Below, piece after piece: positions 8,898-17,563 of a DNA stretch of 64,000 nt. The notes beneath the pieces were generated by a model that searched no databases, was not told the origin of the DNA, and saw only the letters and a program-made list of their open reading frames with translations. The stretch's first letter is position 1, and every line of letters starts with the position of its first letter. This stretch comes from Sphingobacteriaceae bacterium (lineage in GTDB: Bacteria; Bacteroidota; Bacteroidia; B-17B0; Aurantibacillaceae), in contig CANKBS010000002.1 in NCBI GenBank assembly GCA_947480015.1, positions 124,001-188,000 on the forward strand. Direction: 5' to 3'. The translations under genes and the position numbers were made by a program.

Positions 8898-9980
8898 TTA
8901 AATAATCACTTTAAAACTTTCCTTGTGCAAAATCGTTCCGTTTATTTGAATCTCTAAAACATGGTCGCCTGCAAAATGTTTACGGGTACTAAAATCTTTG
9001 ATAACTTGTTTTTTAGTGATGTTGGTTTTTTCGGCTGAGCCTAAATTTAGTTCCTTTAATTTAAAAACCTTGGGCGACAGATCCCCTAATTTTTTGCGGT
9101 AGTGAATGATGTAATCGATCACTAATTTTTGATTGGACTTTTTATCGGAAATCAGATCAAATTCAAAATGGAGACTCTCCCCTAATTTGATTTTATTTTT
9201 AATGATTCTAAAATTTTGAATTTTGATTTTCGGGTTTTTTTCGAATCCAAATACCGCCAAGGCGTCCGAGTGCCCTTTTTTGATTAAGGTTCTGCTGGCG
9301 TGTTTCACAATCCAGGCGGTATGCGGGTTGTTACTTTCCCAGCCCTTTACCAAAGAAACCATATAATCGGGATGTTGTTTGGAAATATCGTTTAAATGAT
9401 TGGCCACCGATTTTTTTACATAAAGTGCTTCGTCAGTTTTTAAAAGATCAAGTATGTGTTTTGTTTTTGTAGGGTCGTTTACTACCGCATCAAGTTTAAA
9501 GGACCATGGCAGTCGGGGTCGGCTGCCTTCGCTTGCTAGGCGGCGCACATGCACATCTTTATCTTTTGCCCATTCACACATTACGGCATAGGTTTTATCA
9601 AAATCGCGTTTTAAAAATTCACGAATCGCAAACTCGGAAGAACCAAAAACTGTAAAATGTTTGAGCGCCTGCATGGCTAATTTAAAATGCTTATGGCCGT
9701 ATAATCCAACAAAATCGGGAAAAATCAAATTCGCATAACCTCCTCGGGCATGAGGAATAACCTTGTACATAATTAGAATAGCTTTTGAAAAATCGGCAGG
9801 CAAATGATCCTTTAAAACCACTGAGGTATTGCGCAAACGTTGATTCAGTGATAACTGGTCGAGACCCTGGGTTACTTGAATTAAAAATTTATCGGCTTTA
9901 AATTCGGGCTCTGCGGCTTTGAATAAATTGGCCAGGTGTTTATAGTAGTTACGATTAAAAATTTCTTTTAGCGCGTCCAT
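8898..9980 (-). CDS. DNA alkylation repair protein, AlkD-like HEAT repeats
   Basis: A 360-residue protein of helical HEAT-like repeats that resembles the DNA alkylation repair (AlkD/COG4335) family. These glycosylases remove alkylated bases without base flipping. Supporting phrases are RRLASEGSRPRLPW and VKKSVANHLNDISKQHPD, both typical of the group, and TAWIVKHASRTLIKKGH. The last 110 residues (from about FGFEKNPKI) look like a beta-rich extension with IKNKIKLGESLHFEF, outside the repeat core. No signal peptide, so cytoplasmic. The start ATG is followed by DALKEIF, as in relatives. Downstream lies a possible broken Ada-like piece. Confidence is good for the family, moderate for the precise substrate. 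Confidence 0.85.
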   Translation of the reverse strand: MDALKEIFNRNYYKHLANLFKAAEPEFKADKFLIQVTQGLDQLSLNQRLRNTSVVLKDHLPADFSKAILIMYKVIPHARGGYANLIFPDFVGLYGHKHFKLAMQALKHFTVFGSSEFAIREFLKRDFDKTYAVMCEWAKDKDVHVRRLASEGSRPRLPWSFKLDAVVNDPTKTKHILDLLKTDEALYVKKSVANHLNDISKQHPDYMVSLVKGWESNNPHTAWIVKHASRTLIKKGHSDALAVFGFEKNPKIKIQNFRIIKNKIKLGESLHFEFDLISDKKSNQKLVIDYIIHYRKKLGDLSPKVFKLKELNLGSAEKTNITKKQVIKDFSTRKHFAGDHVLEIQINGTILHKESFKVII

Positions 9981-10047
9981 AGTGTTTAAATTTATTAATA
10001 AAGCTGCTAATTAACAGATATTATTACTTGTATGAAGTTTGAAATAT

Positions 10048-10055
10048 TAATTTTG
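10048..10055 (+). promoter_or_regulatory. Promoter -7 box TAATTTTG
   Basis: TAATTTTG is an exact match to the Bacteroidota TAnnTTTG box, with a TTG 17 bases upstream (10028-10030). The implied transcript starts around 10061, only a few bases before the ATG at 10067. This supports that ATG, and hence the signal peptide of the DsbA-like protein. Confidence 0.5.
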
Positions 10056-10066
10056 GACCTTATTTC

Positions 10067-10831
10067 ATGCAAATCCGTTTTTATAAACTAAGTCTAGCGC
10101 TCCTCTTTTGTGGGATAGGCTTTTTGACAAGTGCTCAGCATACGGATTTTCAAAACGATTCAATTAAAAAAACTAAACGTATAAAAATGAAAGTAGAAAT
10201 TTGGTCGGATGTCATGTGTCCGTTTTGTTACATTGGCAAACGTAAATTTGAAGCGGCTTTAGCCGAGTTTGAACATAAAGATGATCTTGAAATTGAATGG
10301 AAAAGTTTTCAGTTAAACCCGGCTTTAAAAACAGACACGAGTAAAAACACCATTGAACATTTGGCTGAGACCAAGGGCTGGAGTATGGTGCAAACCCGAG
10401 AAACCATTAAGTATGTGTTGGATATGGCTGAAGGCGTTGGTTTGCATTATGATTTTGATAAAGCAGTGGTTGCCAATTCGTTTGATGCGCACCGGTTTAT
10501 ACAGTACGCTAAAAAAAACAAGAAAGGTGATGCTGCAGAAGAACGTTTGTTTAAAGCGTATTTTATTGAAGGCAAAAACACGGCCGATCATTCGGTGTTG
10601 ATTCAATTGGGTGAAGATATTGGTTTAGATCAAGAAGCCCTTAAACTTGTGTTGGCAGGGACTGATTTTTCAGCAGAAGTAAAAGAGGACCTTTCGGAAG
10701 CTGAAAAAATTGGCGTGAGTGGGGTTCCTTTTTTTGTGATCAACCGGAAATATGCTATTTCAGGGGCTCAGGACTCAAAAGTGTTTTTAAATGCTTTAGA
10801 TAAAGCTTGGAAAGAAACCACTCCTAATTAA
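10067..10831 (+). CDS. DsbA/FrnE-like thiol oxidoreductase with signal peptide
   Basis: A DsbA-family thioredoxin-fold protein of the FrnE type (COG2761). The active site CPFC is at Cys51 and Cys54 in WSDVMCPFCYIG, and the cis-Pro region reads GVSGVPFFVINRKYAISG, as in FrnE relatives. Those relatives usually start directly at the MKVEIWSD equivalent and are cytoplasmic. Here about 40 residues precede it, with a hydrophobic segment and TSAQ cleavage site, so the product from 10067 would be exported. An in-frame ATG at 10187 could give a shorter cytoplasmic form. The promoter box at 10048 supports the longer form. It converges on the barrel gene at 10851. Confidence 0.88.
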   Translation: MQIRFYKLSLALLFCGIGFLTSAQHTDFQNDSIKKTKRIKMKVEIWSDVMCPFCYIGKRKFEAALAEFEHKDDLEIEWKSFQLNPALKTDTSKNTIEHLAETKGWSMVQTRETIKYVLDMAEGVGLHYDFDKAVVANSFDAHRFIQYAKKNKKGDAAEERLFKAYFIEGKNTADHSVLIQLGEDIGLDQEALKLVLAGTDFSAEVKEDLSEAEKIGVSGVPFFVINRKYAISGAQDSKVFLNALDKAWKETTPN

Positions 10832-10850
10832 AAAAGAAATTCCGATTTAA

Positions 10851-11699
10851 TTAATGTAATTCAAATTTTAAACCAAGAAATAATTCGTTGTTTAGTTCGT
10901 ATACAAATGTATTATATGATTTGGCACTGTTGTATTCGTACTCAACACCCAAAAACACGCCTTTAAACTTTTCTATGGATAACCAGGCGGAAGCTTGGAT
11001 CACAGTTTGATTGGAAGGTAAGACCAAGCGCCCCATACCTGTACCTGATAATTTTATTTTTTTGGTCACATTCCATTCTTGAGTGGTAAATTCATAACCT
11101 AAAACATAATCGGGATACACACGAGAAATCACAGAAACCCGTTTAAAAATAAAATTATCATAGGTAGTAAATTGTGGGCCTAAACTTAAGTATTCATGTC
11201 CGGTTACACTTCCTGCCTCTCCGCCAAGTTGAAACATTCTAAAACCATAGTACAATTCGGTATACATCAACAAATCTTTCATGTCGCGGCCACCTTCATA
11301 ATGCGTGTTGGCATCCGCAAAAAAACGGGCACCTACAATAAATTTCTCAGAACTGCTATGGTTGTGATAGTCAAACATGGCCTCATTCTTAATTACAGGG
11401 TCGTTGGGCACAGTAATATTAAAGGGGTACATCTCTAATTCGGTTTCAAGATCTTCGTGTTTAACGGGTTCTTTACCATCTACCTTGGCTGGTGATAAAT
11501 GTAAATCAGCCATTTCGGGACCCCCAGCATTCGTTTGCGCGGTTAATTGAACTGCGCCGAAAAACAAAATAAAACCAACTGCCACAATGGTTAATTTATT
11601 CACCGTTGTTTTAAAATCTCCAACATGCTTTTTTGCCATAAAATGGGATAAAACCTCACTGCCAGTAGGTTTAAGTGTATTAAAACAGGAAGACGTCAT
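10851..11699 (-). CDS. Predicted outer membrane beta-barrel protein
   Basis: I do not recognise a named family. The ATG at 11699 gives 282 residues; another at 11639 (MAKKHVGDF) gives a tighter signal peptide, with VGFILFFGAVQLTAQ. After a short linker the protein alternates aromatic and polar residues (FIVGARFFADANTHYEG, YGFRMFQLGGEAG, VLGYEFTTQEW), typical of barrel strands, and ends in LFLGLKFELH. It is last in the minus-strand redox island, but a terminator at 11943-11973 separates it from the cytochrome gene, so it probably has its own promoter. It may serve the same pathway as a porin or anchor; this is inference. Confidence 0.7.
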   Translation of the reverse strand: MTSSCFNTLKPTGSEVLSHFMAKKHVGDFKTTVNKLTIVAVGFILFFGAVQLTAQTNAGGPEMADLHLSPAKVDGKEPVKHEDLETELEMYPFNITVPNDPVIKNEAMFDYHNHSSSEKFIVGARFFADANTHYEGGRDMKDLLMYTELYYGFRMFQLGGEAGSVTGHEYLSLGPQFTTYDNFIFKRVSVISRVYPDYVLGYEFTTQEWNVTKKIKLSGTGMGRLVLPSNQTVIQASAWLSIEKFKGVFLGVEYEYNSAKSYNTFVYELNNELFLGLKFELH

Positions 11700-11942
11700 A
11701 GTTATTTTTTTTGTTTGTTGTGCCGGCTTTTGCAGATGATGAATGCGCGGCATGAACAGAAAATTCAGCTACAAATTTTAAACTAAATACGCAACTTTTT
11801 AATGACTTCCGTCAGGAAAGAACATGACTCTTATTTGTTGAAAATGCACTTAGGGCAGGGACGCCTAACTATTGGCAAACGGCAATAGCTTATTAAGACT
11901 TATTTTATTTATATAAAAGAGACTTAGAATTCCGGCAAAAAA

Positions 11943-11973
11943 AAACGTTGAGATAAAAAATACCTCAACGTTT
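11943..11973 (-). terminator. Rho-independent terminator after the cytochrome gene
   Basis: Bases 11943-11952 pair with 11964-11973 in a perfect 10-bp stem with an 11-base loop; on the minus strand a T-run follows. It lies 20 bases past the cytochrome c stop and closes the four-gene Fe-S/NrfD operon. Confidence 0.8.
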
Positions 11974-11992
11974 ATTAAATTAAATGACAAGC

Positions 11993-12418
11993 TTATTTAG
12001 CCAATGTGCGCATGAAGTTAACAATGCTCCAGATTTCTTCATCATCAGTGATTTTTTTCTTAAAGGATGGCATATCATCTCTACCTTCTTTAATTTTATA
12101 GAATAATTCGCCATCTGTTGCAGAGGTAATGTCTTTACTGAAATCGCCACATGATGTATCCAATTCTTTTGATTTAGGACCATCACCCAATCCTTTAGCA
12201 CCATGGCAAGATTTGCAATGTTTCATAAACAAAGTTTTACCGGCTGCTGTAGTTTCATCACTTTTCGCTACCGGGTTTTTTGTTTTTTTAGAAGCATCCG
12301 GTGCATTCCACGGCTTCTTTTTGTCATCCTGAAATTTGCTGAACGACATGGTCATTAAGGCTAAAACAAACAACATTGATCCTAACATGAGGAACTTTCT
12401 TTTTGATACGGTTTTCAT
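11993..12418 (-). CDS. Class I c-type cytochrome, membrane-anchored or secreted
   Basis: A monoheme cytochrome c of 141 residues. The heme site CKSCH is at Cys68, Cys71 and His72, and the distal ligand is probably Met116 in DDMPSF. An N-terminal hydrophobic segment (MLGSMLFVLALMTMSF) is either an uncleaved anchor or a signal peptide; a charged linker follows. It would shuttle electrons in the periplasm. It is the last gene of the run Fe-S protein, NrfD, Ig-like protein, cytochrome, with 58 bases after the preceding gene, and a strong terminator follows. It is the natural electron partner for the NrfD module. Confidence 0.92.
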   Translation of the reverse strand: MKTVSKRKFLMLGSMLFVLALMTMSFSKFQDDKKKPWNAPDASKKTKNPVAKSDETTAAGKTLFMKHCKSCHGAKGLGDGPKSKELDTSCGDFSKDITSATDGELFYKIKEGRDDMPSFKKKITDDEEIWSIVNFMRTLAK

Positions 12419-12476
12419 AAGATTAAATTATTAGGTTATTATTAGATTTTTATTTATTATGTTCAAAATTACATGT

Positions 12477-13388
12477 TTATCGCTGTTTTCTAATTCTTAG
12501 TAATAAAATCACTAAATAAGAAATGGTGCCCCAAATAAGTATGATGAGTGATACAGTCACTACCACTAGAATCACAGGTGCGTTATGTCCCGACGACCAA
12601 AGGGTACGTTGACTCAGCTTATTTTCGCGAGGTAAAATATTCCAGGGAATATCCTGACTCACCTCAACAATGCCATCATTTTCTTGATCTTCGTAACGTG
12701 CCATAATGGTGATGCTTTTATTGGCATTACCAGGCAAATCGGCCGGTAAAACACCCGACACTAAACCATCCGCATCGGTCGTTAAATTATCTTCGCCAAA
12801 AGGTAAAGCACCAAACGCACGTTTAACCAAAAGTTTCATCTCTGTTTCAGGTACAGGAACCATGCCAGAATCTTGCATTTTACAAAGTTTAGCATTTACC
12901 GTAGTTAATGAATCTTTAGCAAAGGCCAGTTTAATAAACATATCGTTAACAGTAATTTCCTCTTGTGTATCCTCATATTTAGGATCGGAACCTATACTGG
13001 CGATAAAATTAAAGCTATGCACATTGGCTTTTAACGTATTAAAATTATCGGGGAACATAAAAACACATTCGCCTTCATCGTCGGTAACCAGATTTCCCAT
13101 CCAGCCATCGTTGCTTACTTTGTCGAATTTTTTTACTTCACCCAAATACAGATTAACAATGATATTCCCAACCGGAATAAACTTTTTTTCTTCCTTATAA
13201 GAAACAGCCACTTTAACCGTTTTTACACCATTGTGAATCTTATAACTCAGTTTTATTGTAGGAGATGTTTTCTCAGCAGCAGCCGGTTTATCGGCATATG
13301 CACGCGGACTGAGAAAGAAGAAAAGACCCAAAGCAAGCATGAGTTGCAGTGATCTTTTTGATTTCAGATATTTAAAGAATGTTGTCAT
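12477..13388 (-). CDS. Ig-like periplasmic protein with C-terminal membrane anchor
   Basis: Family not recognised. The chosen ATG (MTTFFKYLKSKRS) at 13388 places a signal peptide at the start (LALGLFFFLSPRAYA); an upstream ATG at 13436 would only add a basic stretch. Two beta-sandwich-like segments follow (VGNIIVNLYLGEVKKF with DDEGECVFMFP; VPETEMKLLVKRAF with DADGLVSGVLP), resembling repeated carboxypeptidase-regulatory/Ig-type folds. A transmembrane helix (VILVVVTVSLIILIWG) and a basic tail end the protein, so the bulk is periplasmic. It sits between the NrfD and cytochrome genes and may hold the complex together. No heme or metal motif is seen. Confidence 0.75.
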   Translation of the reverse strand: MTTFFKYLKSKRSLQLMLALGLFFFLSPRAYADKPAAAEKTSPTIKLSYKIHNGVKTVKVAVSYKEEKKFIPVGNIIVNLYLGEVKKFDKVSNDGWMGNLVTDDEGECVFMFPDNFNTLKANVHSFNFIASIGSDPKYEDTQEEITVNDMFIKLAFAKDSLTTVNAKLCKMQDSGMVPVPETEMKLLVKRAFGALPFGEDNLTTDADGLVSGVLPADLPGNANKSITIMARYEDQENDGIVEVSQDIPWNILPRENKLSQRTLWSSGHNAPVILVVVTVSLIILIWGTISYLVILLLRIRKQR

Positions 13389-13458
13389 AATTAATTTCCT
13401 TTTAATTGTTTTTTTGAATTGGATGTTCCGTTTCAATCAATACTATTTTTAAACCGGA

Positions 13459-14829
13459 TTATTCCTTTTCGTTTAAGTGTTCATAAATGGTATCATGCGG
13501 CACACCGCGTTCTTCAGCTAATTCCCAAATTGAAATGATTGGGAAATAACGGATAAATAAAGTAATCACCAATAAAGCGCCGGCTAAGGATGCACCGGTT
13601 ATTGACCATTCGGCAAACGTTGCTGAATAATGTTTAGACGCTTCGGGAATTTGTTGCAAAGGTAAAAATGGGTGCAACATGGTTGGAATTACAATGAGGT
13701 AACGTTTGAACCAAGCACCAATAATCACAAAAACTGCCATAATAAAAATAGGTACAGGCTTACGACCTTTAGGAAATAACAATACCAGAATTGGAATAAT
13801 CATCCCAAAAATCTGAACCATCCAGAACATAGGCGCATAATGGCCCACAAAAAGTTCTTTTAAATGTTCGCCTTCATCCCCTTTCATTTTGTAACCCGGA
13901 ATAAAATATTCGTTTACCGTAAAATACAAATACACAAATGAAAGCAATACAAGCATACGACCCATTCTGTCGAAATGTTTATCGGTAATGTATTCGTCAT
14001 AACGGTTATAGAACTTACGGATGATAAACATACCGGCAATTACCGCTGCAGCTCCAACCATAAAAGCACCGGCTACAAAATAAGCACCAAAGTTAGTACT
14101 GTCCCAACCCGGACGGTAAGTGGTAGCAAATAACCATGAAGTTACCGTGTGAATACTTAAGGCCACCGGAATAATTAACACAGATAAAATCTTAATGGCT
14201 TTTACCACAATTTCATATTGTGCTTTTTTATTAGTCCAGCCAAAAGATAAGATTTTGTACATCTTATGTTGCCATTTTGGAATATTGGTCATTCTGTCTC
14301 TGCAGAAAGCTATACCAGGTAATAGCGGAAAAATAAGGAAGAGTAAACTAATGGTCATGTAGGTCATTACCACAATAACGTCCCACACAATGGGCGATTG
14401 TATACGACCATGCAGAAACATGTTTAAGATCCTATCCGGACGACCCATATCAACGATGATGATGAGGCCGGCGAACATGATGCCGGAAACCGCAATAATT
14501 TCAGAGATACGGGTAATTGGGGCACGCCAGCTAACATTCAATAAATTTAAAATGGCTGTGATGAGGGAACCCACCAAACTAACAGCCACAAAAAACACAA
14601 AATTAGAAATGTAGATACCCCACGACACCGTGTCGCTAAGGCCGGTTACAGTTAAACCCAGTTTCAATTGCCAAAAATAATTGTATAATCCAATAGCAAT
14701 AACCAAACATAAAATTGTAACCCATAATTTACCTGCCATTCCAAATTTTTGAGGAAGAAGGTCTTCGTTATAACGGTGAAGCATTTCAATGGCTTCTTGT
14801 TCGTTTACCGGTTTTATTATTTCTTTCAT
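13459..14829 (-). CDS. NrfD/PsrC-like quinol-interacting membrane subunit
   Basis: A polytopic membrane protein of 456 residues with about ten hydrophobic segments, matching the long NrfD-type subunits (DsrP, ActC, PsrC-like) that exchange electrons between quinone and an associated Fe-S protein. Supporting phrases: VTGLSDTVSWGIYI and ISNFVFF near the first helices, VSWRAPITRISE, and the IHTVTSWLFATTYRPGW loop, which is characteristic of ActC/PsrC-like proteins. The start ATG lies 19 bases after the Fe-S gene's stop, so translation is likely coupled. No molybdopterin catalytic subunit or multiheme cytochrome follows, so it is not a standard alternative complex III or polysulfide reductase. 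Confidence 0.9.
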   Translation of the reverse strand: MKEIIKPVNEQEAIEMLHRYNEDLLPQKFGMAGKLWVTILCLVIAIGLYNYFWQLKLGLTVTGLSDTVSWGIYISNFVFFVAVSLVGSLITAILNLLNVSWRAPITRISEIIAVSGIMFAGLIIIVDMGRPDRILNMFLHGRIQSPIVWDVIVVMTYMTISLLFLIFPLLPGIAFCRDRMTNIPKWQHKMYKILSFGWTNKKAQYEIVVKAIKILSVLIIPVALSIHTVTSWLFATTYRPGWDSTNFGAYFVAGAFMVGAAAVIAGMFIIRKFYNRYDEYITDKHFDRMGRMLVLLSFVYLYFTVNEYFIPGYKMKGDEGEHLKELFVGHYAPMFWMVQIFGMIIPILVLLFPKGRKPVPIFIMAVFVIIGAWFKRYLIVIPTMLHPFLPLQQIPEASKHYSATFAEWSITGASLAGALLVITLFIRYFPIISIWELAEERGVPHDTIYEHLNEKE

Positions 14830-14848
14830 AATACCAATTTAAAAATTA

Positions 14849-15805
14849 TCAACTATGTTTCTCTTCTCCTTCAGGTTCTGCATCCTTAAATGGAAACAAA
14901 CGATTTGAAGCAGGTAAATAATATACACTTGGCTCGGTGCCTAATGCTTCCATGTAACGGTATCCCGCTTTATCTTTCAACAACTGTCTGAAACGAACGG
15001 TTTCATCACCATTACAAACGGAATCTTCATTCGCATCACCGAAATAATAAACACCATTCGGACAAGCAGTAACACAGTGCGGTAATTTTCCGAGTTTTAA
15101 CATATCGGGACAAAAATCGCATTTTTCAACCGTACCTTTTTTACGAGGATTGGATGTTTCAGGAGAATACTCATTACATGCACGGTTATCGGGTTGTTTT
15201 GGTTCATCCCAGTTAAAGGTACGGGTTGAATATGGACAAGCAGCCATACAGAAACGACAGCCTATGCAACGCTCGTTATCAATAAGTACTAAGCCATCAC
15301 TTCTTTTGAAGGTGGCATCAACCGGACAAACTTTAACACAGGGTGGTTTATCGCAGTGCAAACAAGGTTTTGGCATCCAATACGGAGAGGCTTCCTCATT
15401 ATCTTGCATTTTATATACTTTCAACCATTTATCTTGTTCAGGTAAGAAGTGATGCTTCTGACACGATTTTTGGCATTTTAAAGCGTTTTTACAACGTGAT
15501 AAGTCGATGACCATCACATATTTTTTTCCGGGAATGCCCTGACGTGATTCATCGCGGCTGGCACCACAATGATCATGTTCTTTAATATGCGTTGAATCAA
15601 CTTCCACCAATTTCCCATCGGGCGTCATAACCTTAATTTTGGTGCCCGATTCTTTTGGTTCAGGATCTTTTTCATCGGACAAAACTTTTTGTAGTCCCCC
15701 TCCGGCGATAGTAAGACCGGCTGTAAGAATACCAAGCTTCAGAAATTTTCTTCTTCCGGAAGCACTGTCATCCTTTTTTTCTAAGTCTTCAGATTTTTGT
15801 GACAT
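14849..15805 (-). CDS. Tat-exported 4Fe-4S ferredoxin-type electron transfer subunit
   Basis: A DsrO/PsrB-like iron-sulfur protein of 318 residues with four cysteine clusters: CKNALKCQKSCQ, CLHCDKPPCVKVCP, CIGCRFCMAACP, and the split set CNEYSP...CDFCPDM...CVTACP. A twin-arginine signal (GRRKFLKLGILTAG) predicts folding in the cytoplasm and export by Tat, so the protein acts on the periplasmic face. It would pass electrons to or from the NrfD subunit. First gene of the minus-strand operon; its 5' region holds an FNR-like palindrome at 16016-16037. The catalytic subunit usually found beside such proteins is absent. Confidence 0.92.
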   Translation of the reverse strand: MSQKSEDLEKKDDSASGRRKFLKLGILTAGLTIAGGGLQKVLSDEKDPEPKESGTKIKVMTPDGKLVEVDSTHIKEHDHCGASRDESRQGIPGKKYVMVIDLSRCKNALKCQKSCQKHHFLPEQDKWLKVYKMQDNEEASPYWMPKPCLHCDKPPCVKVCPVDATFKRSDGLVLIDNERCIGCRFCMAACPYSTRTFNWDEPKQPDNRACNEYSPETSNPRKKGTVEKCDFCPDMLKLGKLPHCVTACPNGVYYFGDANEDSVCNGDETVRFRQLLKDKAGYRYMEALGTEPSVYYLPASNRLFPFKDAEPEGEEKHS

Positions 15806-16015
15806 AATGTTTGAAATTATTTTGTTATAAATTGTTTTTTACCTGACTATTCACGCGACTAAAAGTTGTGTTAACTAGAATGAATCATCTAATTTCACTC
15901 AAACCATCAGCATTTAAAGGGTTCAGGAAGATTTTTAAAGGAACGTTGTTATATTCTTTTTCCTTAACAAAGTAAGGCTTAGTTCAACAAAGGTTGCATG
16001 ACCGGAGTCAAGACC

Positions 16016-16037
16016 CTTTATGATTTTAATCATAAAG
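16016..16037. promoter_or_regulatory. FNR/CRP-like palindromic operator
   Basis: A perfect 9-bp inverted repeat CTTTATGAT-N4-ATCATAAAG. The core ATGAT-N4-ATCAT differs from the FNR consensus TTGAT-N4-ATCAA at one position per half. It lies about 210 bases upstream of the Fe-S protein start. Binding by an FNR/CRP-type regulator is inferred from geometry only. Confidence 0.5.
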
Positions 16038-16134
16038 CAAAAATAAATTTTGCCAACAACTAATTTTATTTAAAGCCTTTAACGATAGAGTTTTTAAGTC
16101 TTATACGTATTTAAAATGAATGCCATTAAAAACA

Positions 16135-16167
16135 AAAAACTCCACCTGGATAGCAGATGGAGTTTTT
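16135..16167 (-). terminator. Terminator after DUF5777-like gene A
   Basis: Stem 16135-16148 with 16154-16167 (one mismatch), flanked by A/T runs, 20 bases past the stop of the gene ending at 16188. Confidence 0.75.
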
Positions 16168-16187
16168 ATTTTACATTAAGAATTCAA

Positions 16188-17096
16188 TTAGCGTTTGGTG
16201 ATGTTAAATCCAATTAAGAATTGTCCTTTGCTATAATCGTTATGATTATAAAAATTATTGGTTTGAGGAACAATGCTATGGTAATTAGTAATGAAGAATT
16301 GGAAGGTGTGTGTAGCTGTTCCAACTTGCAATCCAACACTTACATTCGGATTTGGATTATCGGTTGTATGTTGTGTGATTGGTTGATCGTAGTTAACCAC
16401 TAACGACATTTTATCGGAGAAAGCATAACATCCACTAAATGCGAGAGCGATGTGAGAGTTGCTCATACGTGGTTTAATGCTTCCGTCTGAAGTGACATAA
16501 CCTTCTACATTATTATACCATGATAAACTTGGCGCCACTTGAATAGAAAGATCTTTGGAGATCTTACGGGCGATAAGAATTTGGTGGAAATAAGAAAGAC
16601 GATCCACATCATTCACAAAATTACCGGCTTTCGGGCGGGTATCAACCGACATATTTCCGTAGTAGGTTACACTCACCGGAGAACCGCCTATTTTATTTTG
16701 TTTAATAAGGGCGTATTTTAAATTACCATCCCATTGCATGCGTTCTTTGGTGAAACCAAAACCTACTTGCAAGTTGTTAATAGGCGTGTAATTAAAACCC
16801 AAACGAATGTTGGATGAGGCATACAGACCATAGAAATCGGAATAACCATTGTTAACCGTTCCAAATCTGTGTTGCATCACAAACTCGAATACACCTTTTA
16901 CCGGAACCATCACCGTTTGATTATCGATGATGAGATTACCTATGAAGGTTTTTTTAACCACCTCGGGTTTTGAGCCCGTGCTGGCCGCTGCTGTGCTATC
17001 TTGTGCTTGCGTGGAATTTGCAATAACAAGGAATAAAATAAACAGACCGAATCGTTGTAGTCCGTATTTTATAGAGTTACTTGAATTATTTTTCAT
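16188..17096 (-). CDS. DUF5777-like outer membrane barrel protein, copy A
   Basis: A predicted beta-barrel of 302 residues with a signal peptide (ILFLVIANSTQAQ). It resembles the DUF5777 group. Shared landmarks with copy B (19433-20311) are the NNQTxMxPxK-like start, VMQHRFGTVN, SSNIRLGFNYTP, NLQVGFGFTK, and VSVTYYGNMSVDTRP, in the same order. It is the third gene of module A, 13 bases after the small cytochrome gene, which suggests one transcript. Function unknown; a role as a pore or shell for the neighbouring lipid-anchored cytochromes is inference only. A terminator follows at 16135-16167. Confidence 0.85.
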   Translation of the reverse strand: MKNNSSNSIKYGLQRFGLFILFLVIANSTQAQDSTAAASTGSKPEVVKKTFIGNLIIDNQTVMVPVKGVFEFVMQHRFGTVNNGYSDFYGLYASSNIRLGFNYTPINNLQVGFGFTKERMQWDGNLKYALIKQNKIGGSPVSVTYYGNMSVDTRPKAGNFVNDVDRLSYFHQILIARKISKDLSIQVAPSLSWYNNVEGYVTSDGSIKPRMSNSHIALAFSGCYAFSDKMSLVVNYDQPITQHTTDNPNPNVSVGLQVGTATHTFQFFITNYHSIVPQTNNFYNHNDYSKGQFLIGFNITKR

Positions 17097-17109
17097 ACTG
17101 GTTTTTTTT

Positions 17110-17511
17110 TTAATTATTTAGTGCTCCTTGTTTAATCCATGCGAGTACAAGATTATTTACATTAGACGGGTTAGTGGCAGATCCCGGAGGCATTGGTGTG
17201 GTTTTTTTACCGATTAACCAAAGGTACAAGTTACTGTTTTCAGGTGCACTCATATCTATATAACTACCATTCACAAGGGAGTTATAAGCTTTTTCGGCGC
17301 TTAAATCAGGACTTCTTCCTCCGGCAACGTGACAGCCACTGATGCTGCAATTAGCAGTAAAAATGGGCTGAATGTCATTGGCGTAACTTACAGGAGCTGT
17401 TACTTCCTCCTTGGTGTTTAAGGGCACAGTGGCTACCTTATAACAACTCTGTAAGCTAATTATGGGAGCAGCTAGTACCGCCATAACTATTACAATTTTT
17501 TTTATTGACAT
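17110..17511 (-). CDS. Small CX4CH cytochrome c lipoprotein, copy A
   Basis: A 133-residue lipoprotein. The signal ends in SLQSC (lipid Cys23). The predicted heme site is CSISGCH at Cys55, Cys60 and His61: four residues between the cysteines instead of two. The neighbourhood IQPIFTANC and the later TTPMPPGS with LVLAWIKQGA match small cytochromes of planctomycete/Bacteroidota type. The CX4CH spacing is conserved in copy B, so it is unlikely to be a sequencing error. It is the second gene of module A, between the larger heme lipoprotein and the barrel, and would transfer electrons at the membrane surface. Confidence 0.85.
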   Translation of the reverse strand: MSIKKIVIVMAVLAAPIISLQSCYKVATVPLNTKEEVTAPVSYANDIQPIFTANCSISGCHVAGGRSPDLSAEKAYNSLVNGSYIDMSAPENSNLYLWLIGKKTTPMPPGSATNPSNVNNLVLAWIKQGALNN

Positions 17512-17563
17512 GATTTCTATTTATTAAATCATTAGGGTTATTTAATTTATTTAATTACAGCAA

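Larger units (their letters stand above)
15806..16187. other. Intergenic region upstream of the Fe-S/NrfD operon
   Basis: No gene is seen. The stretch holds the FNR-like palindrome (16016-16037), the terminator of the preceding barrel gene (16135-16167), and the presumed promoter of the Fe-S/NrfD operon. Confidence 0.6.

Noticed and set aside
11943-15805. Alternative complex III or polysulfide reductase operon
   Set aside because: Only the Fe-S, NrfD and a monoheme cytochrome are present; the pentaheme ActA, ActB-type fusion and molybdopterin subunits are missing.
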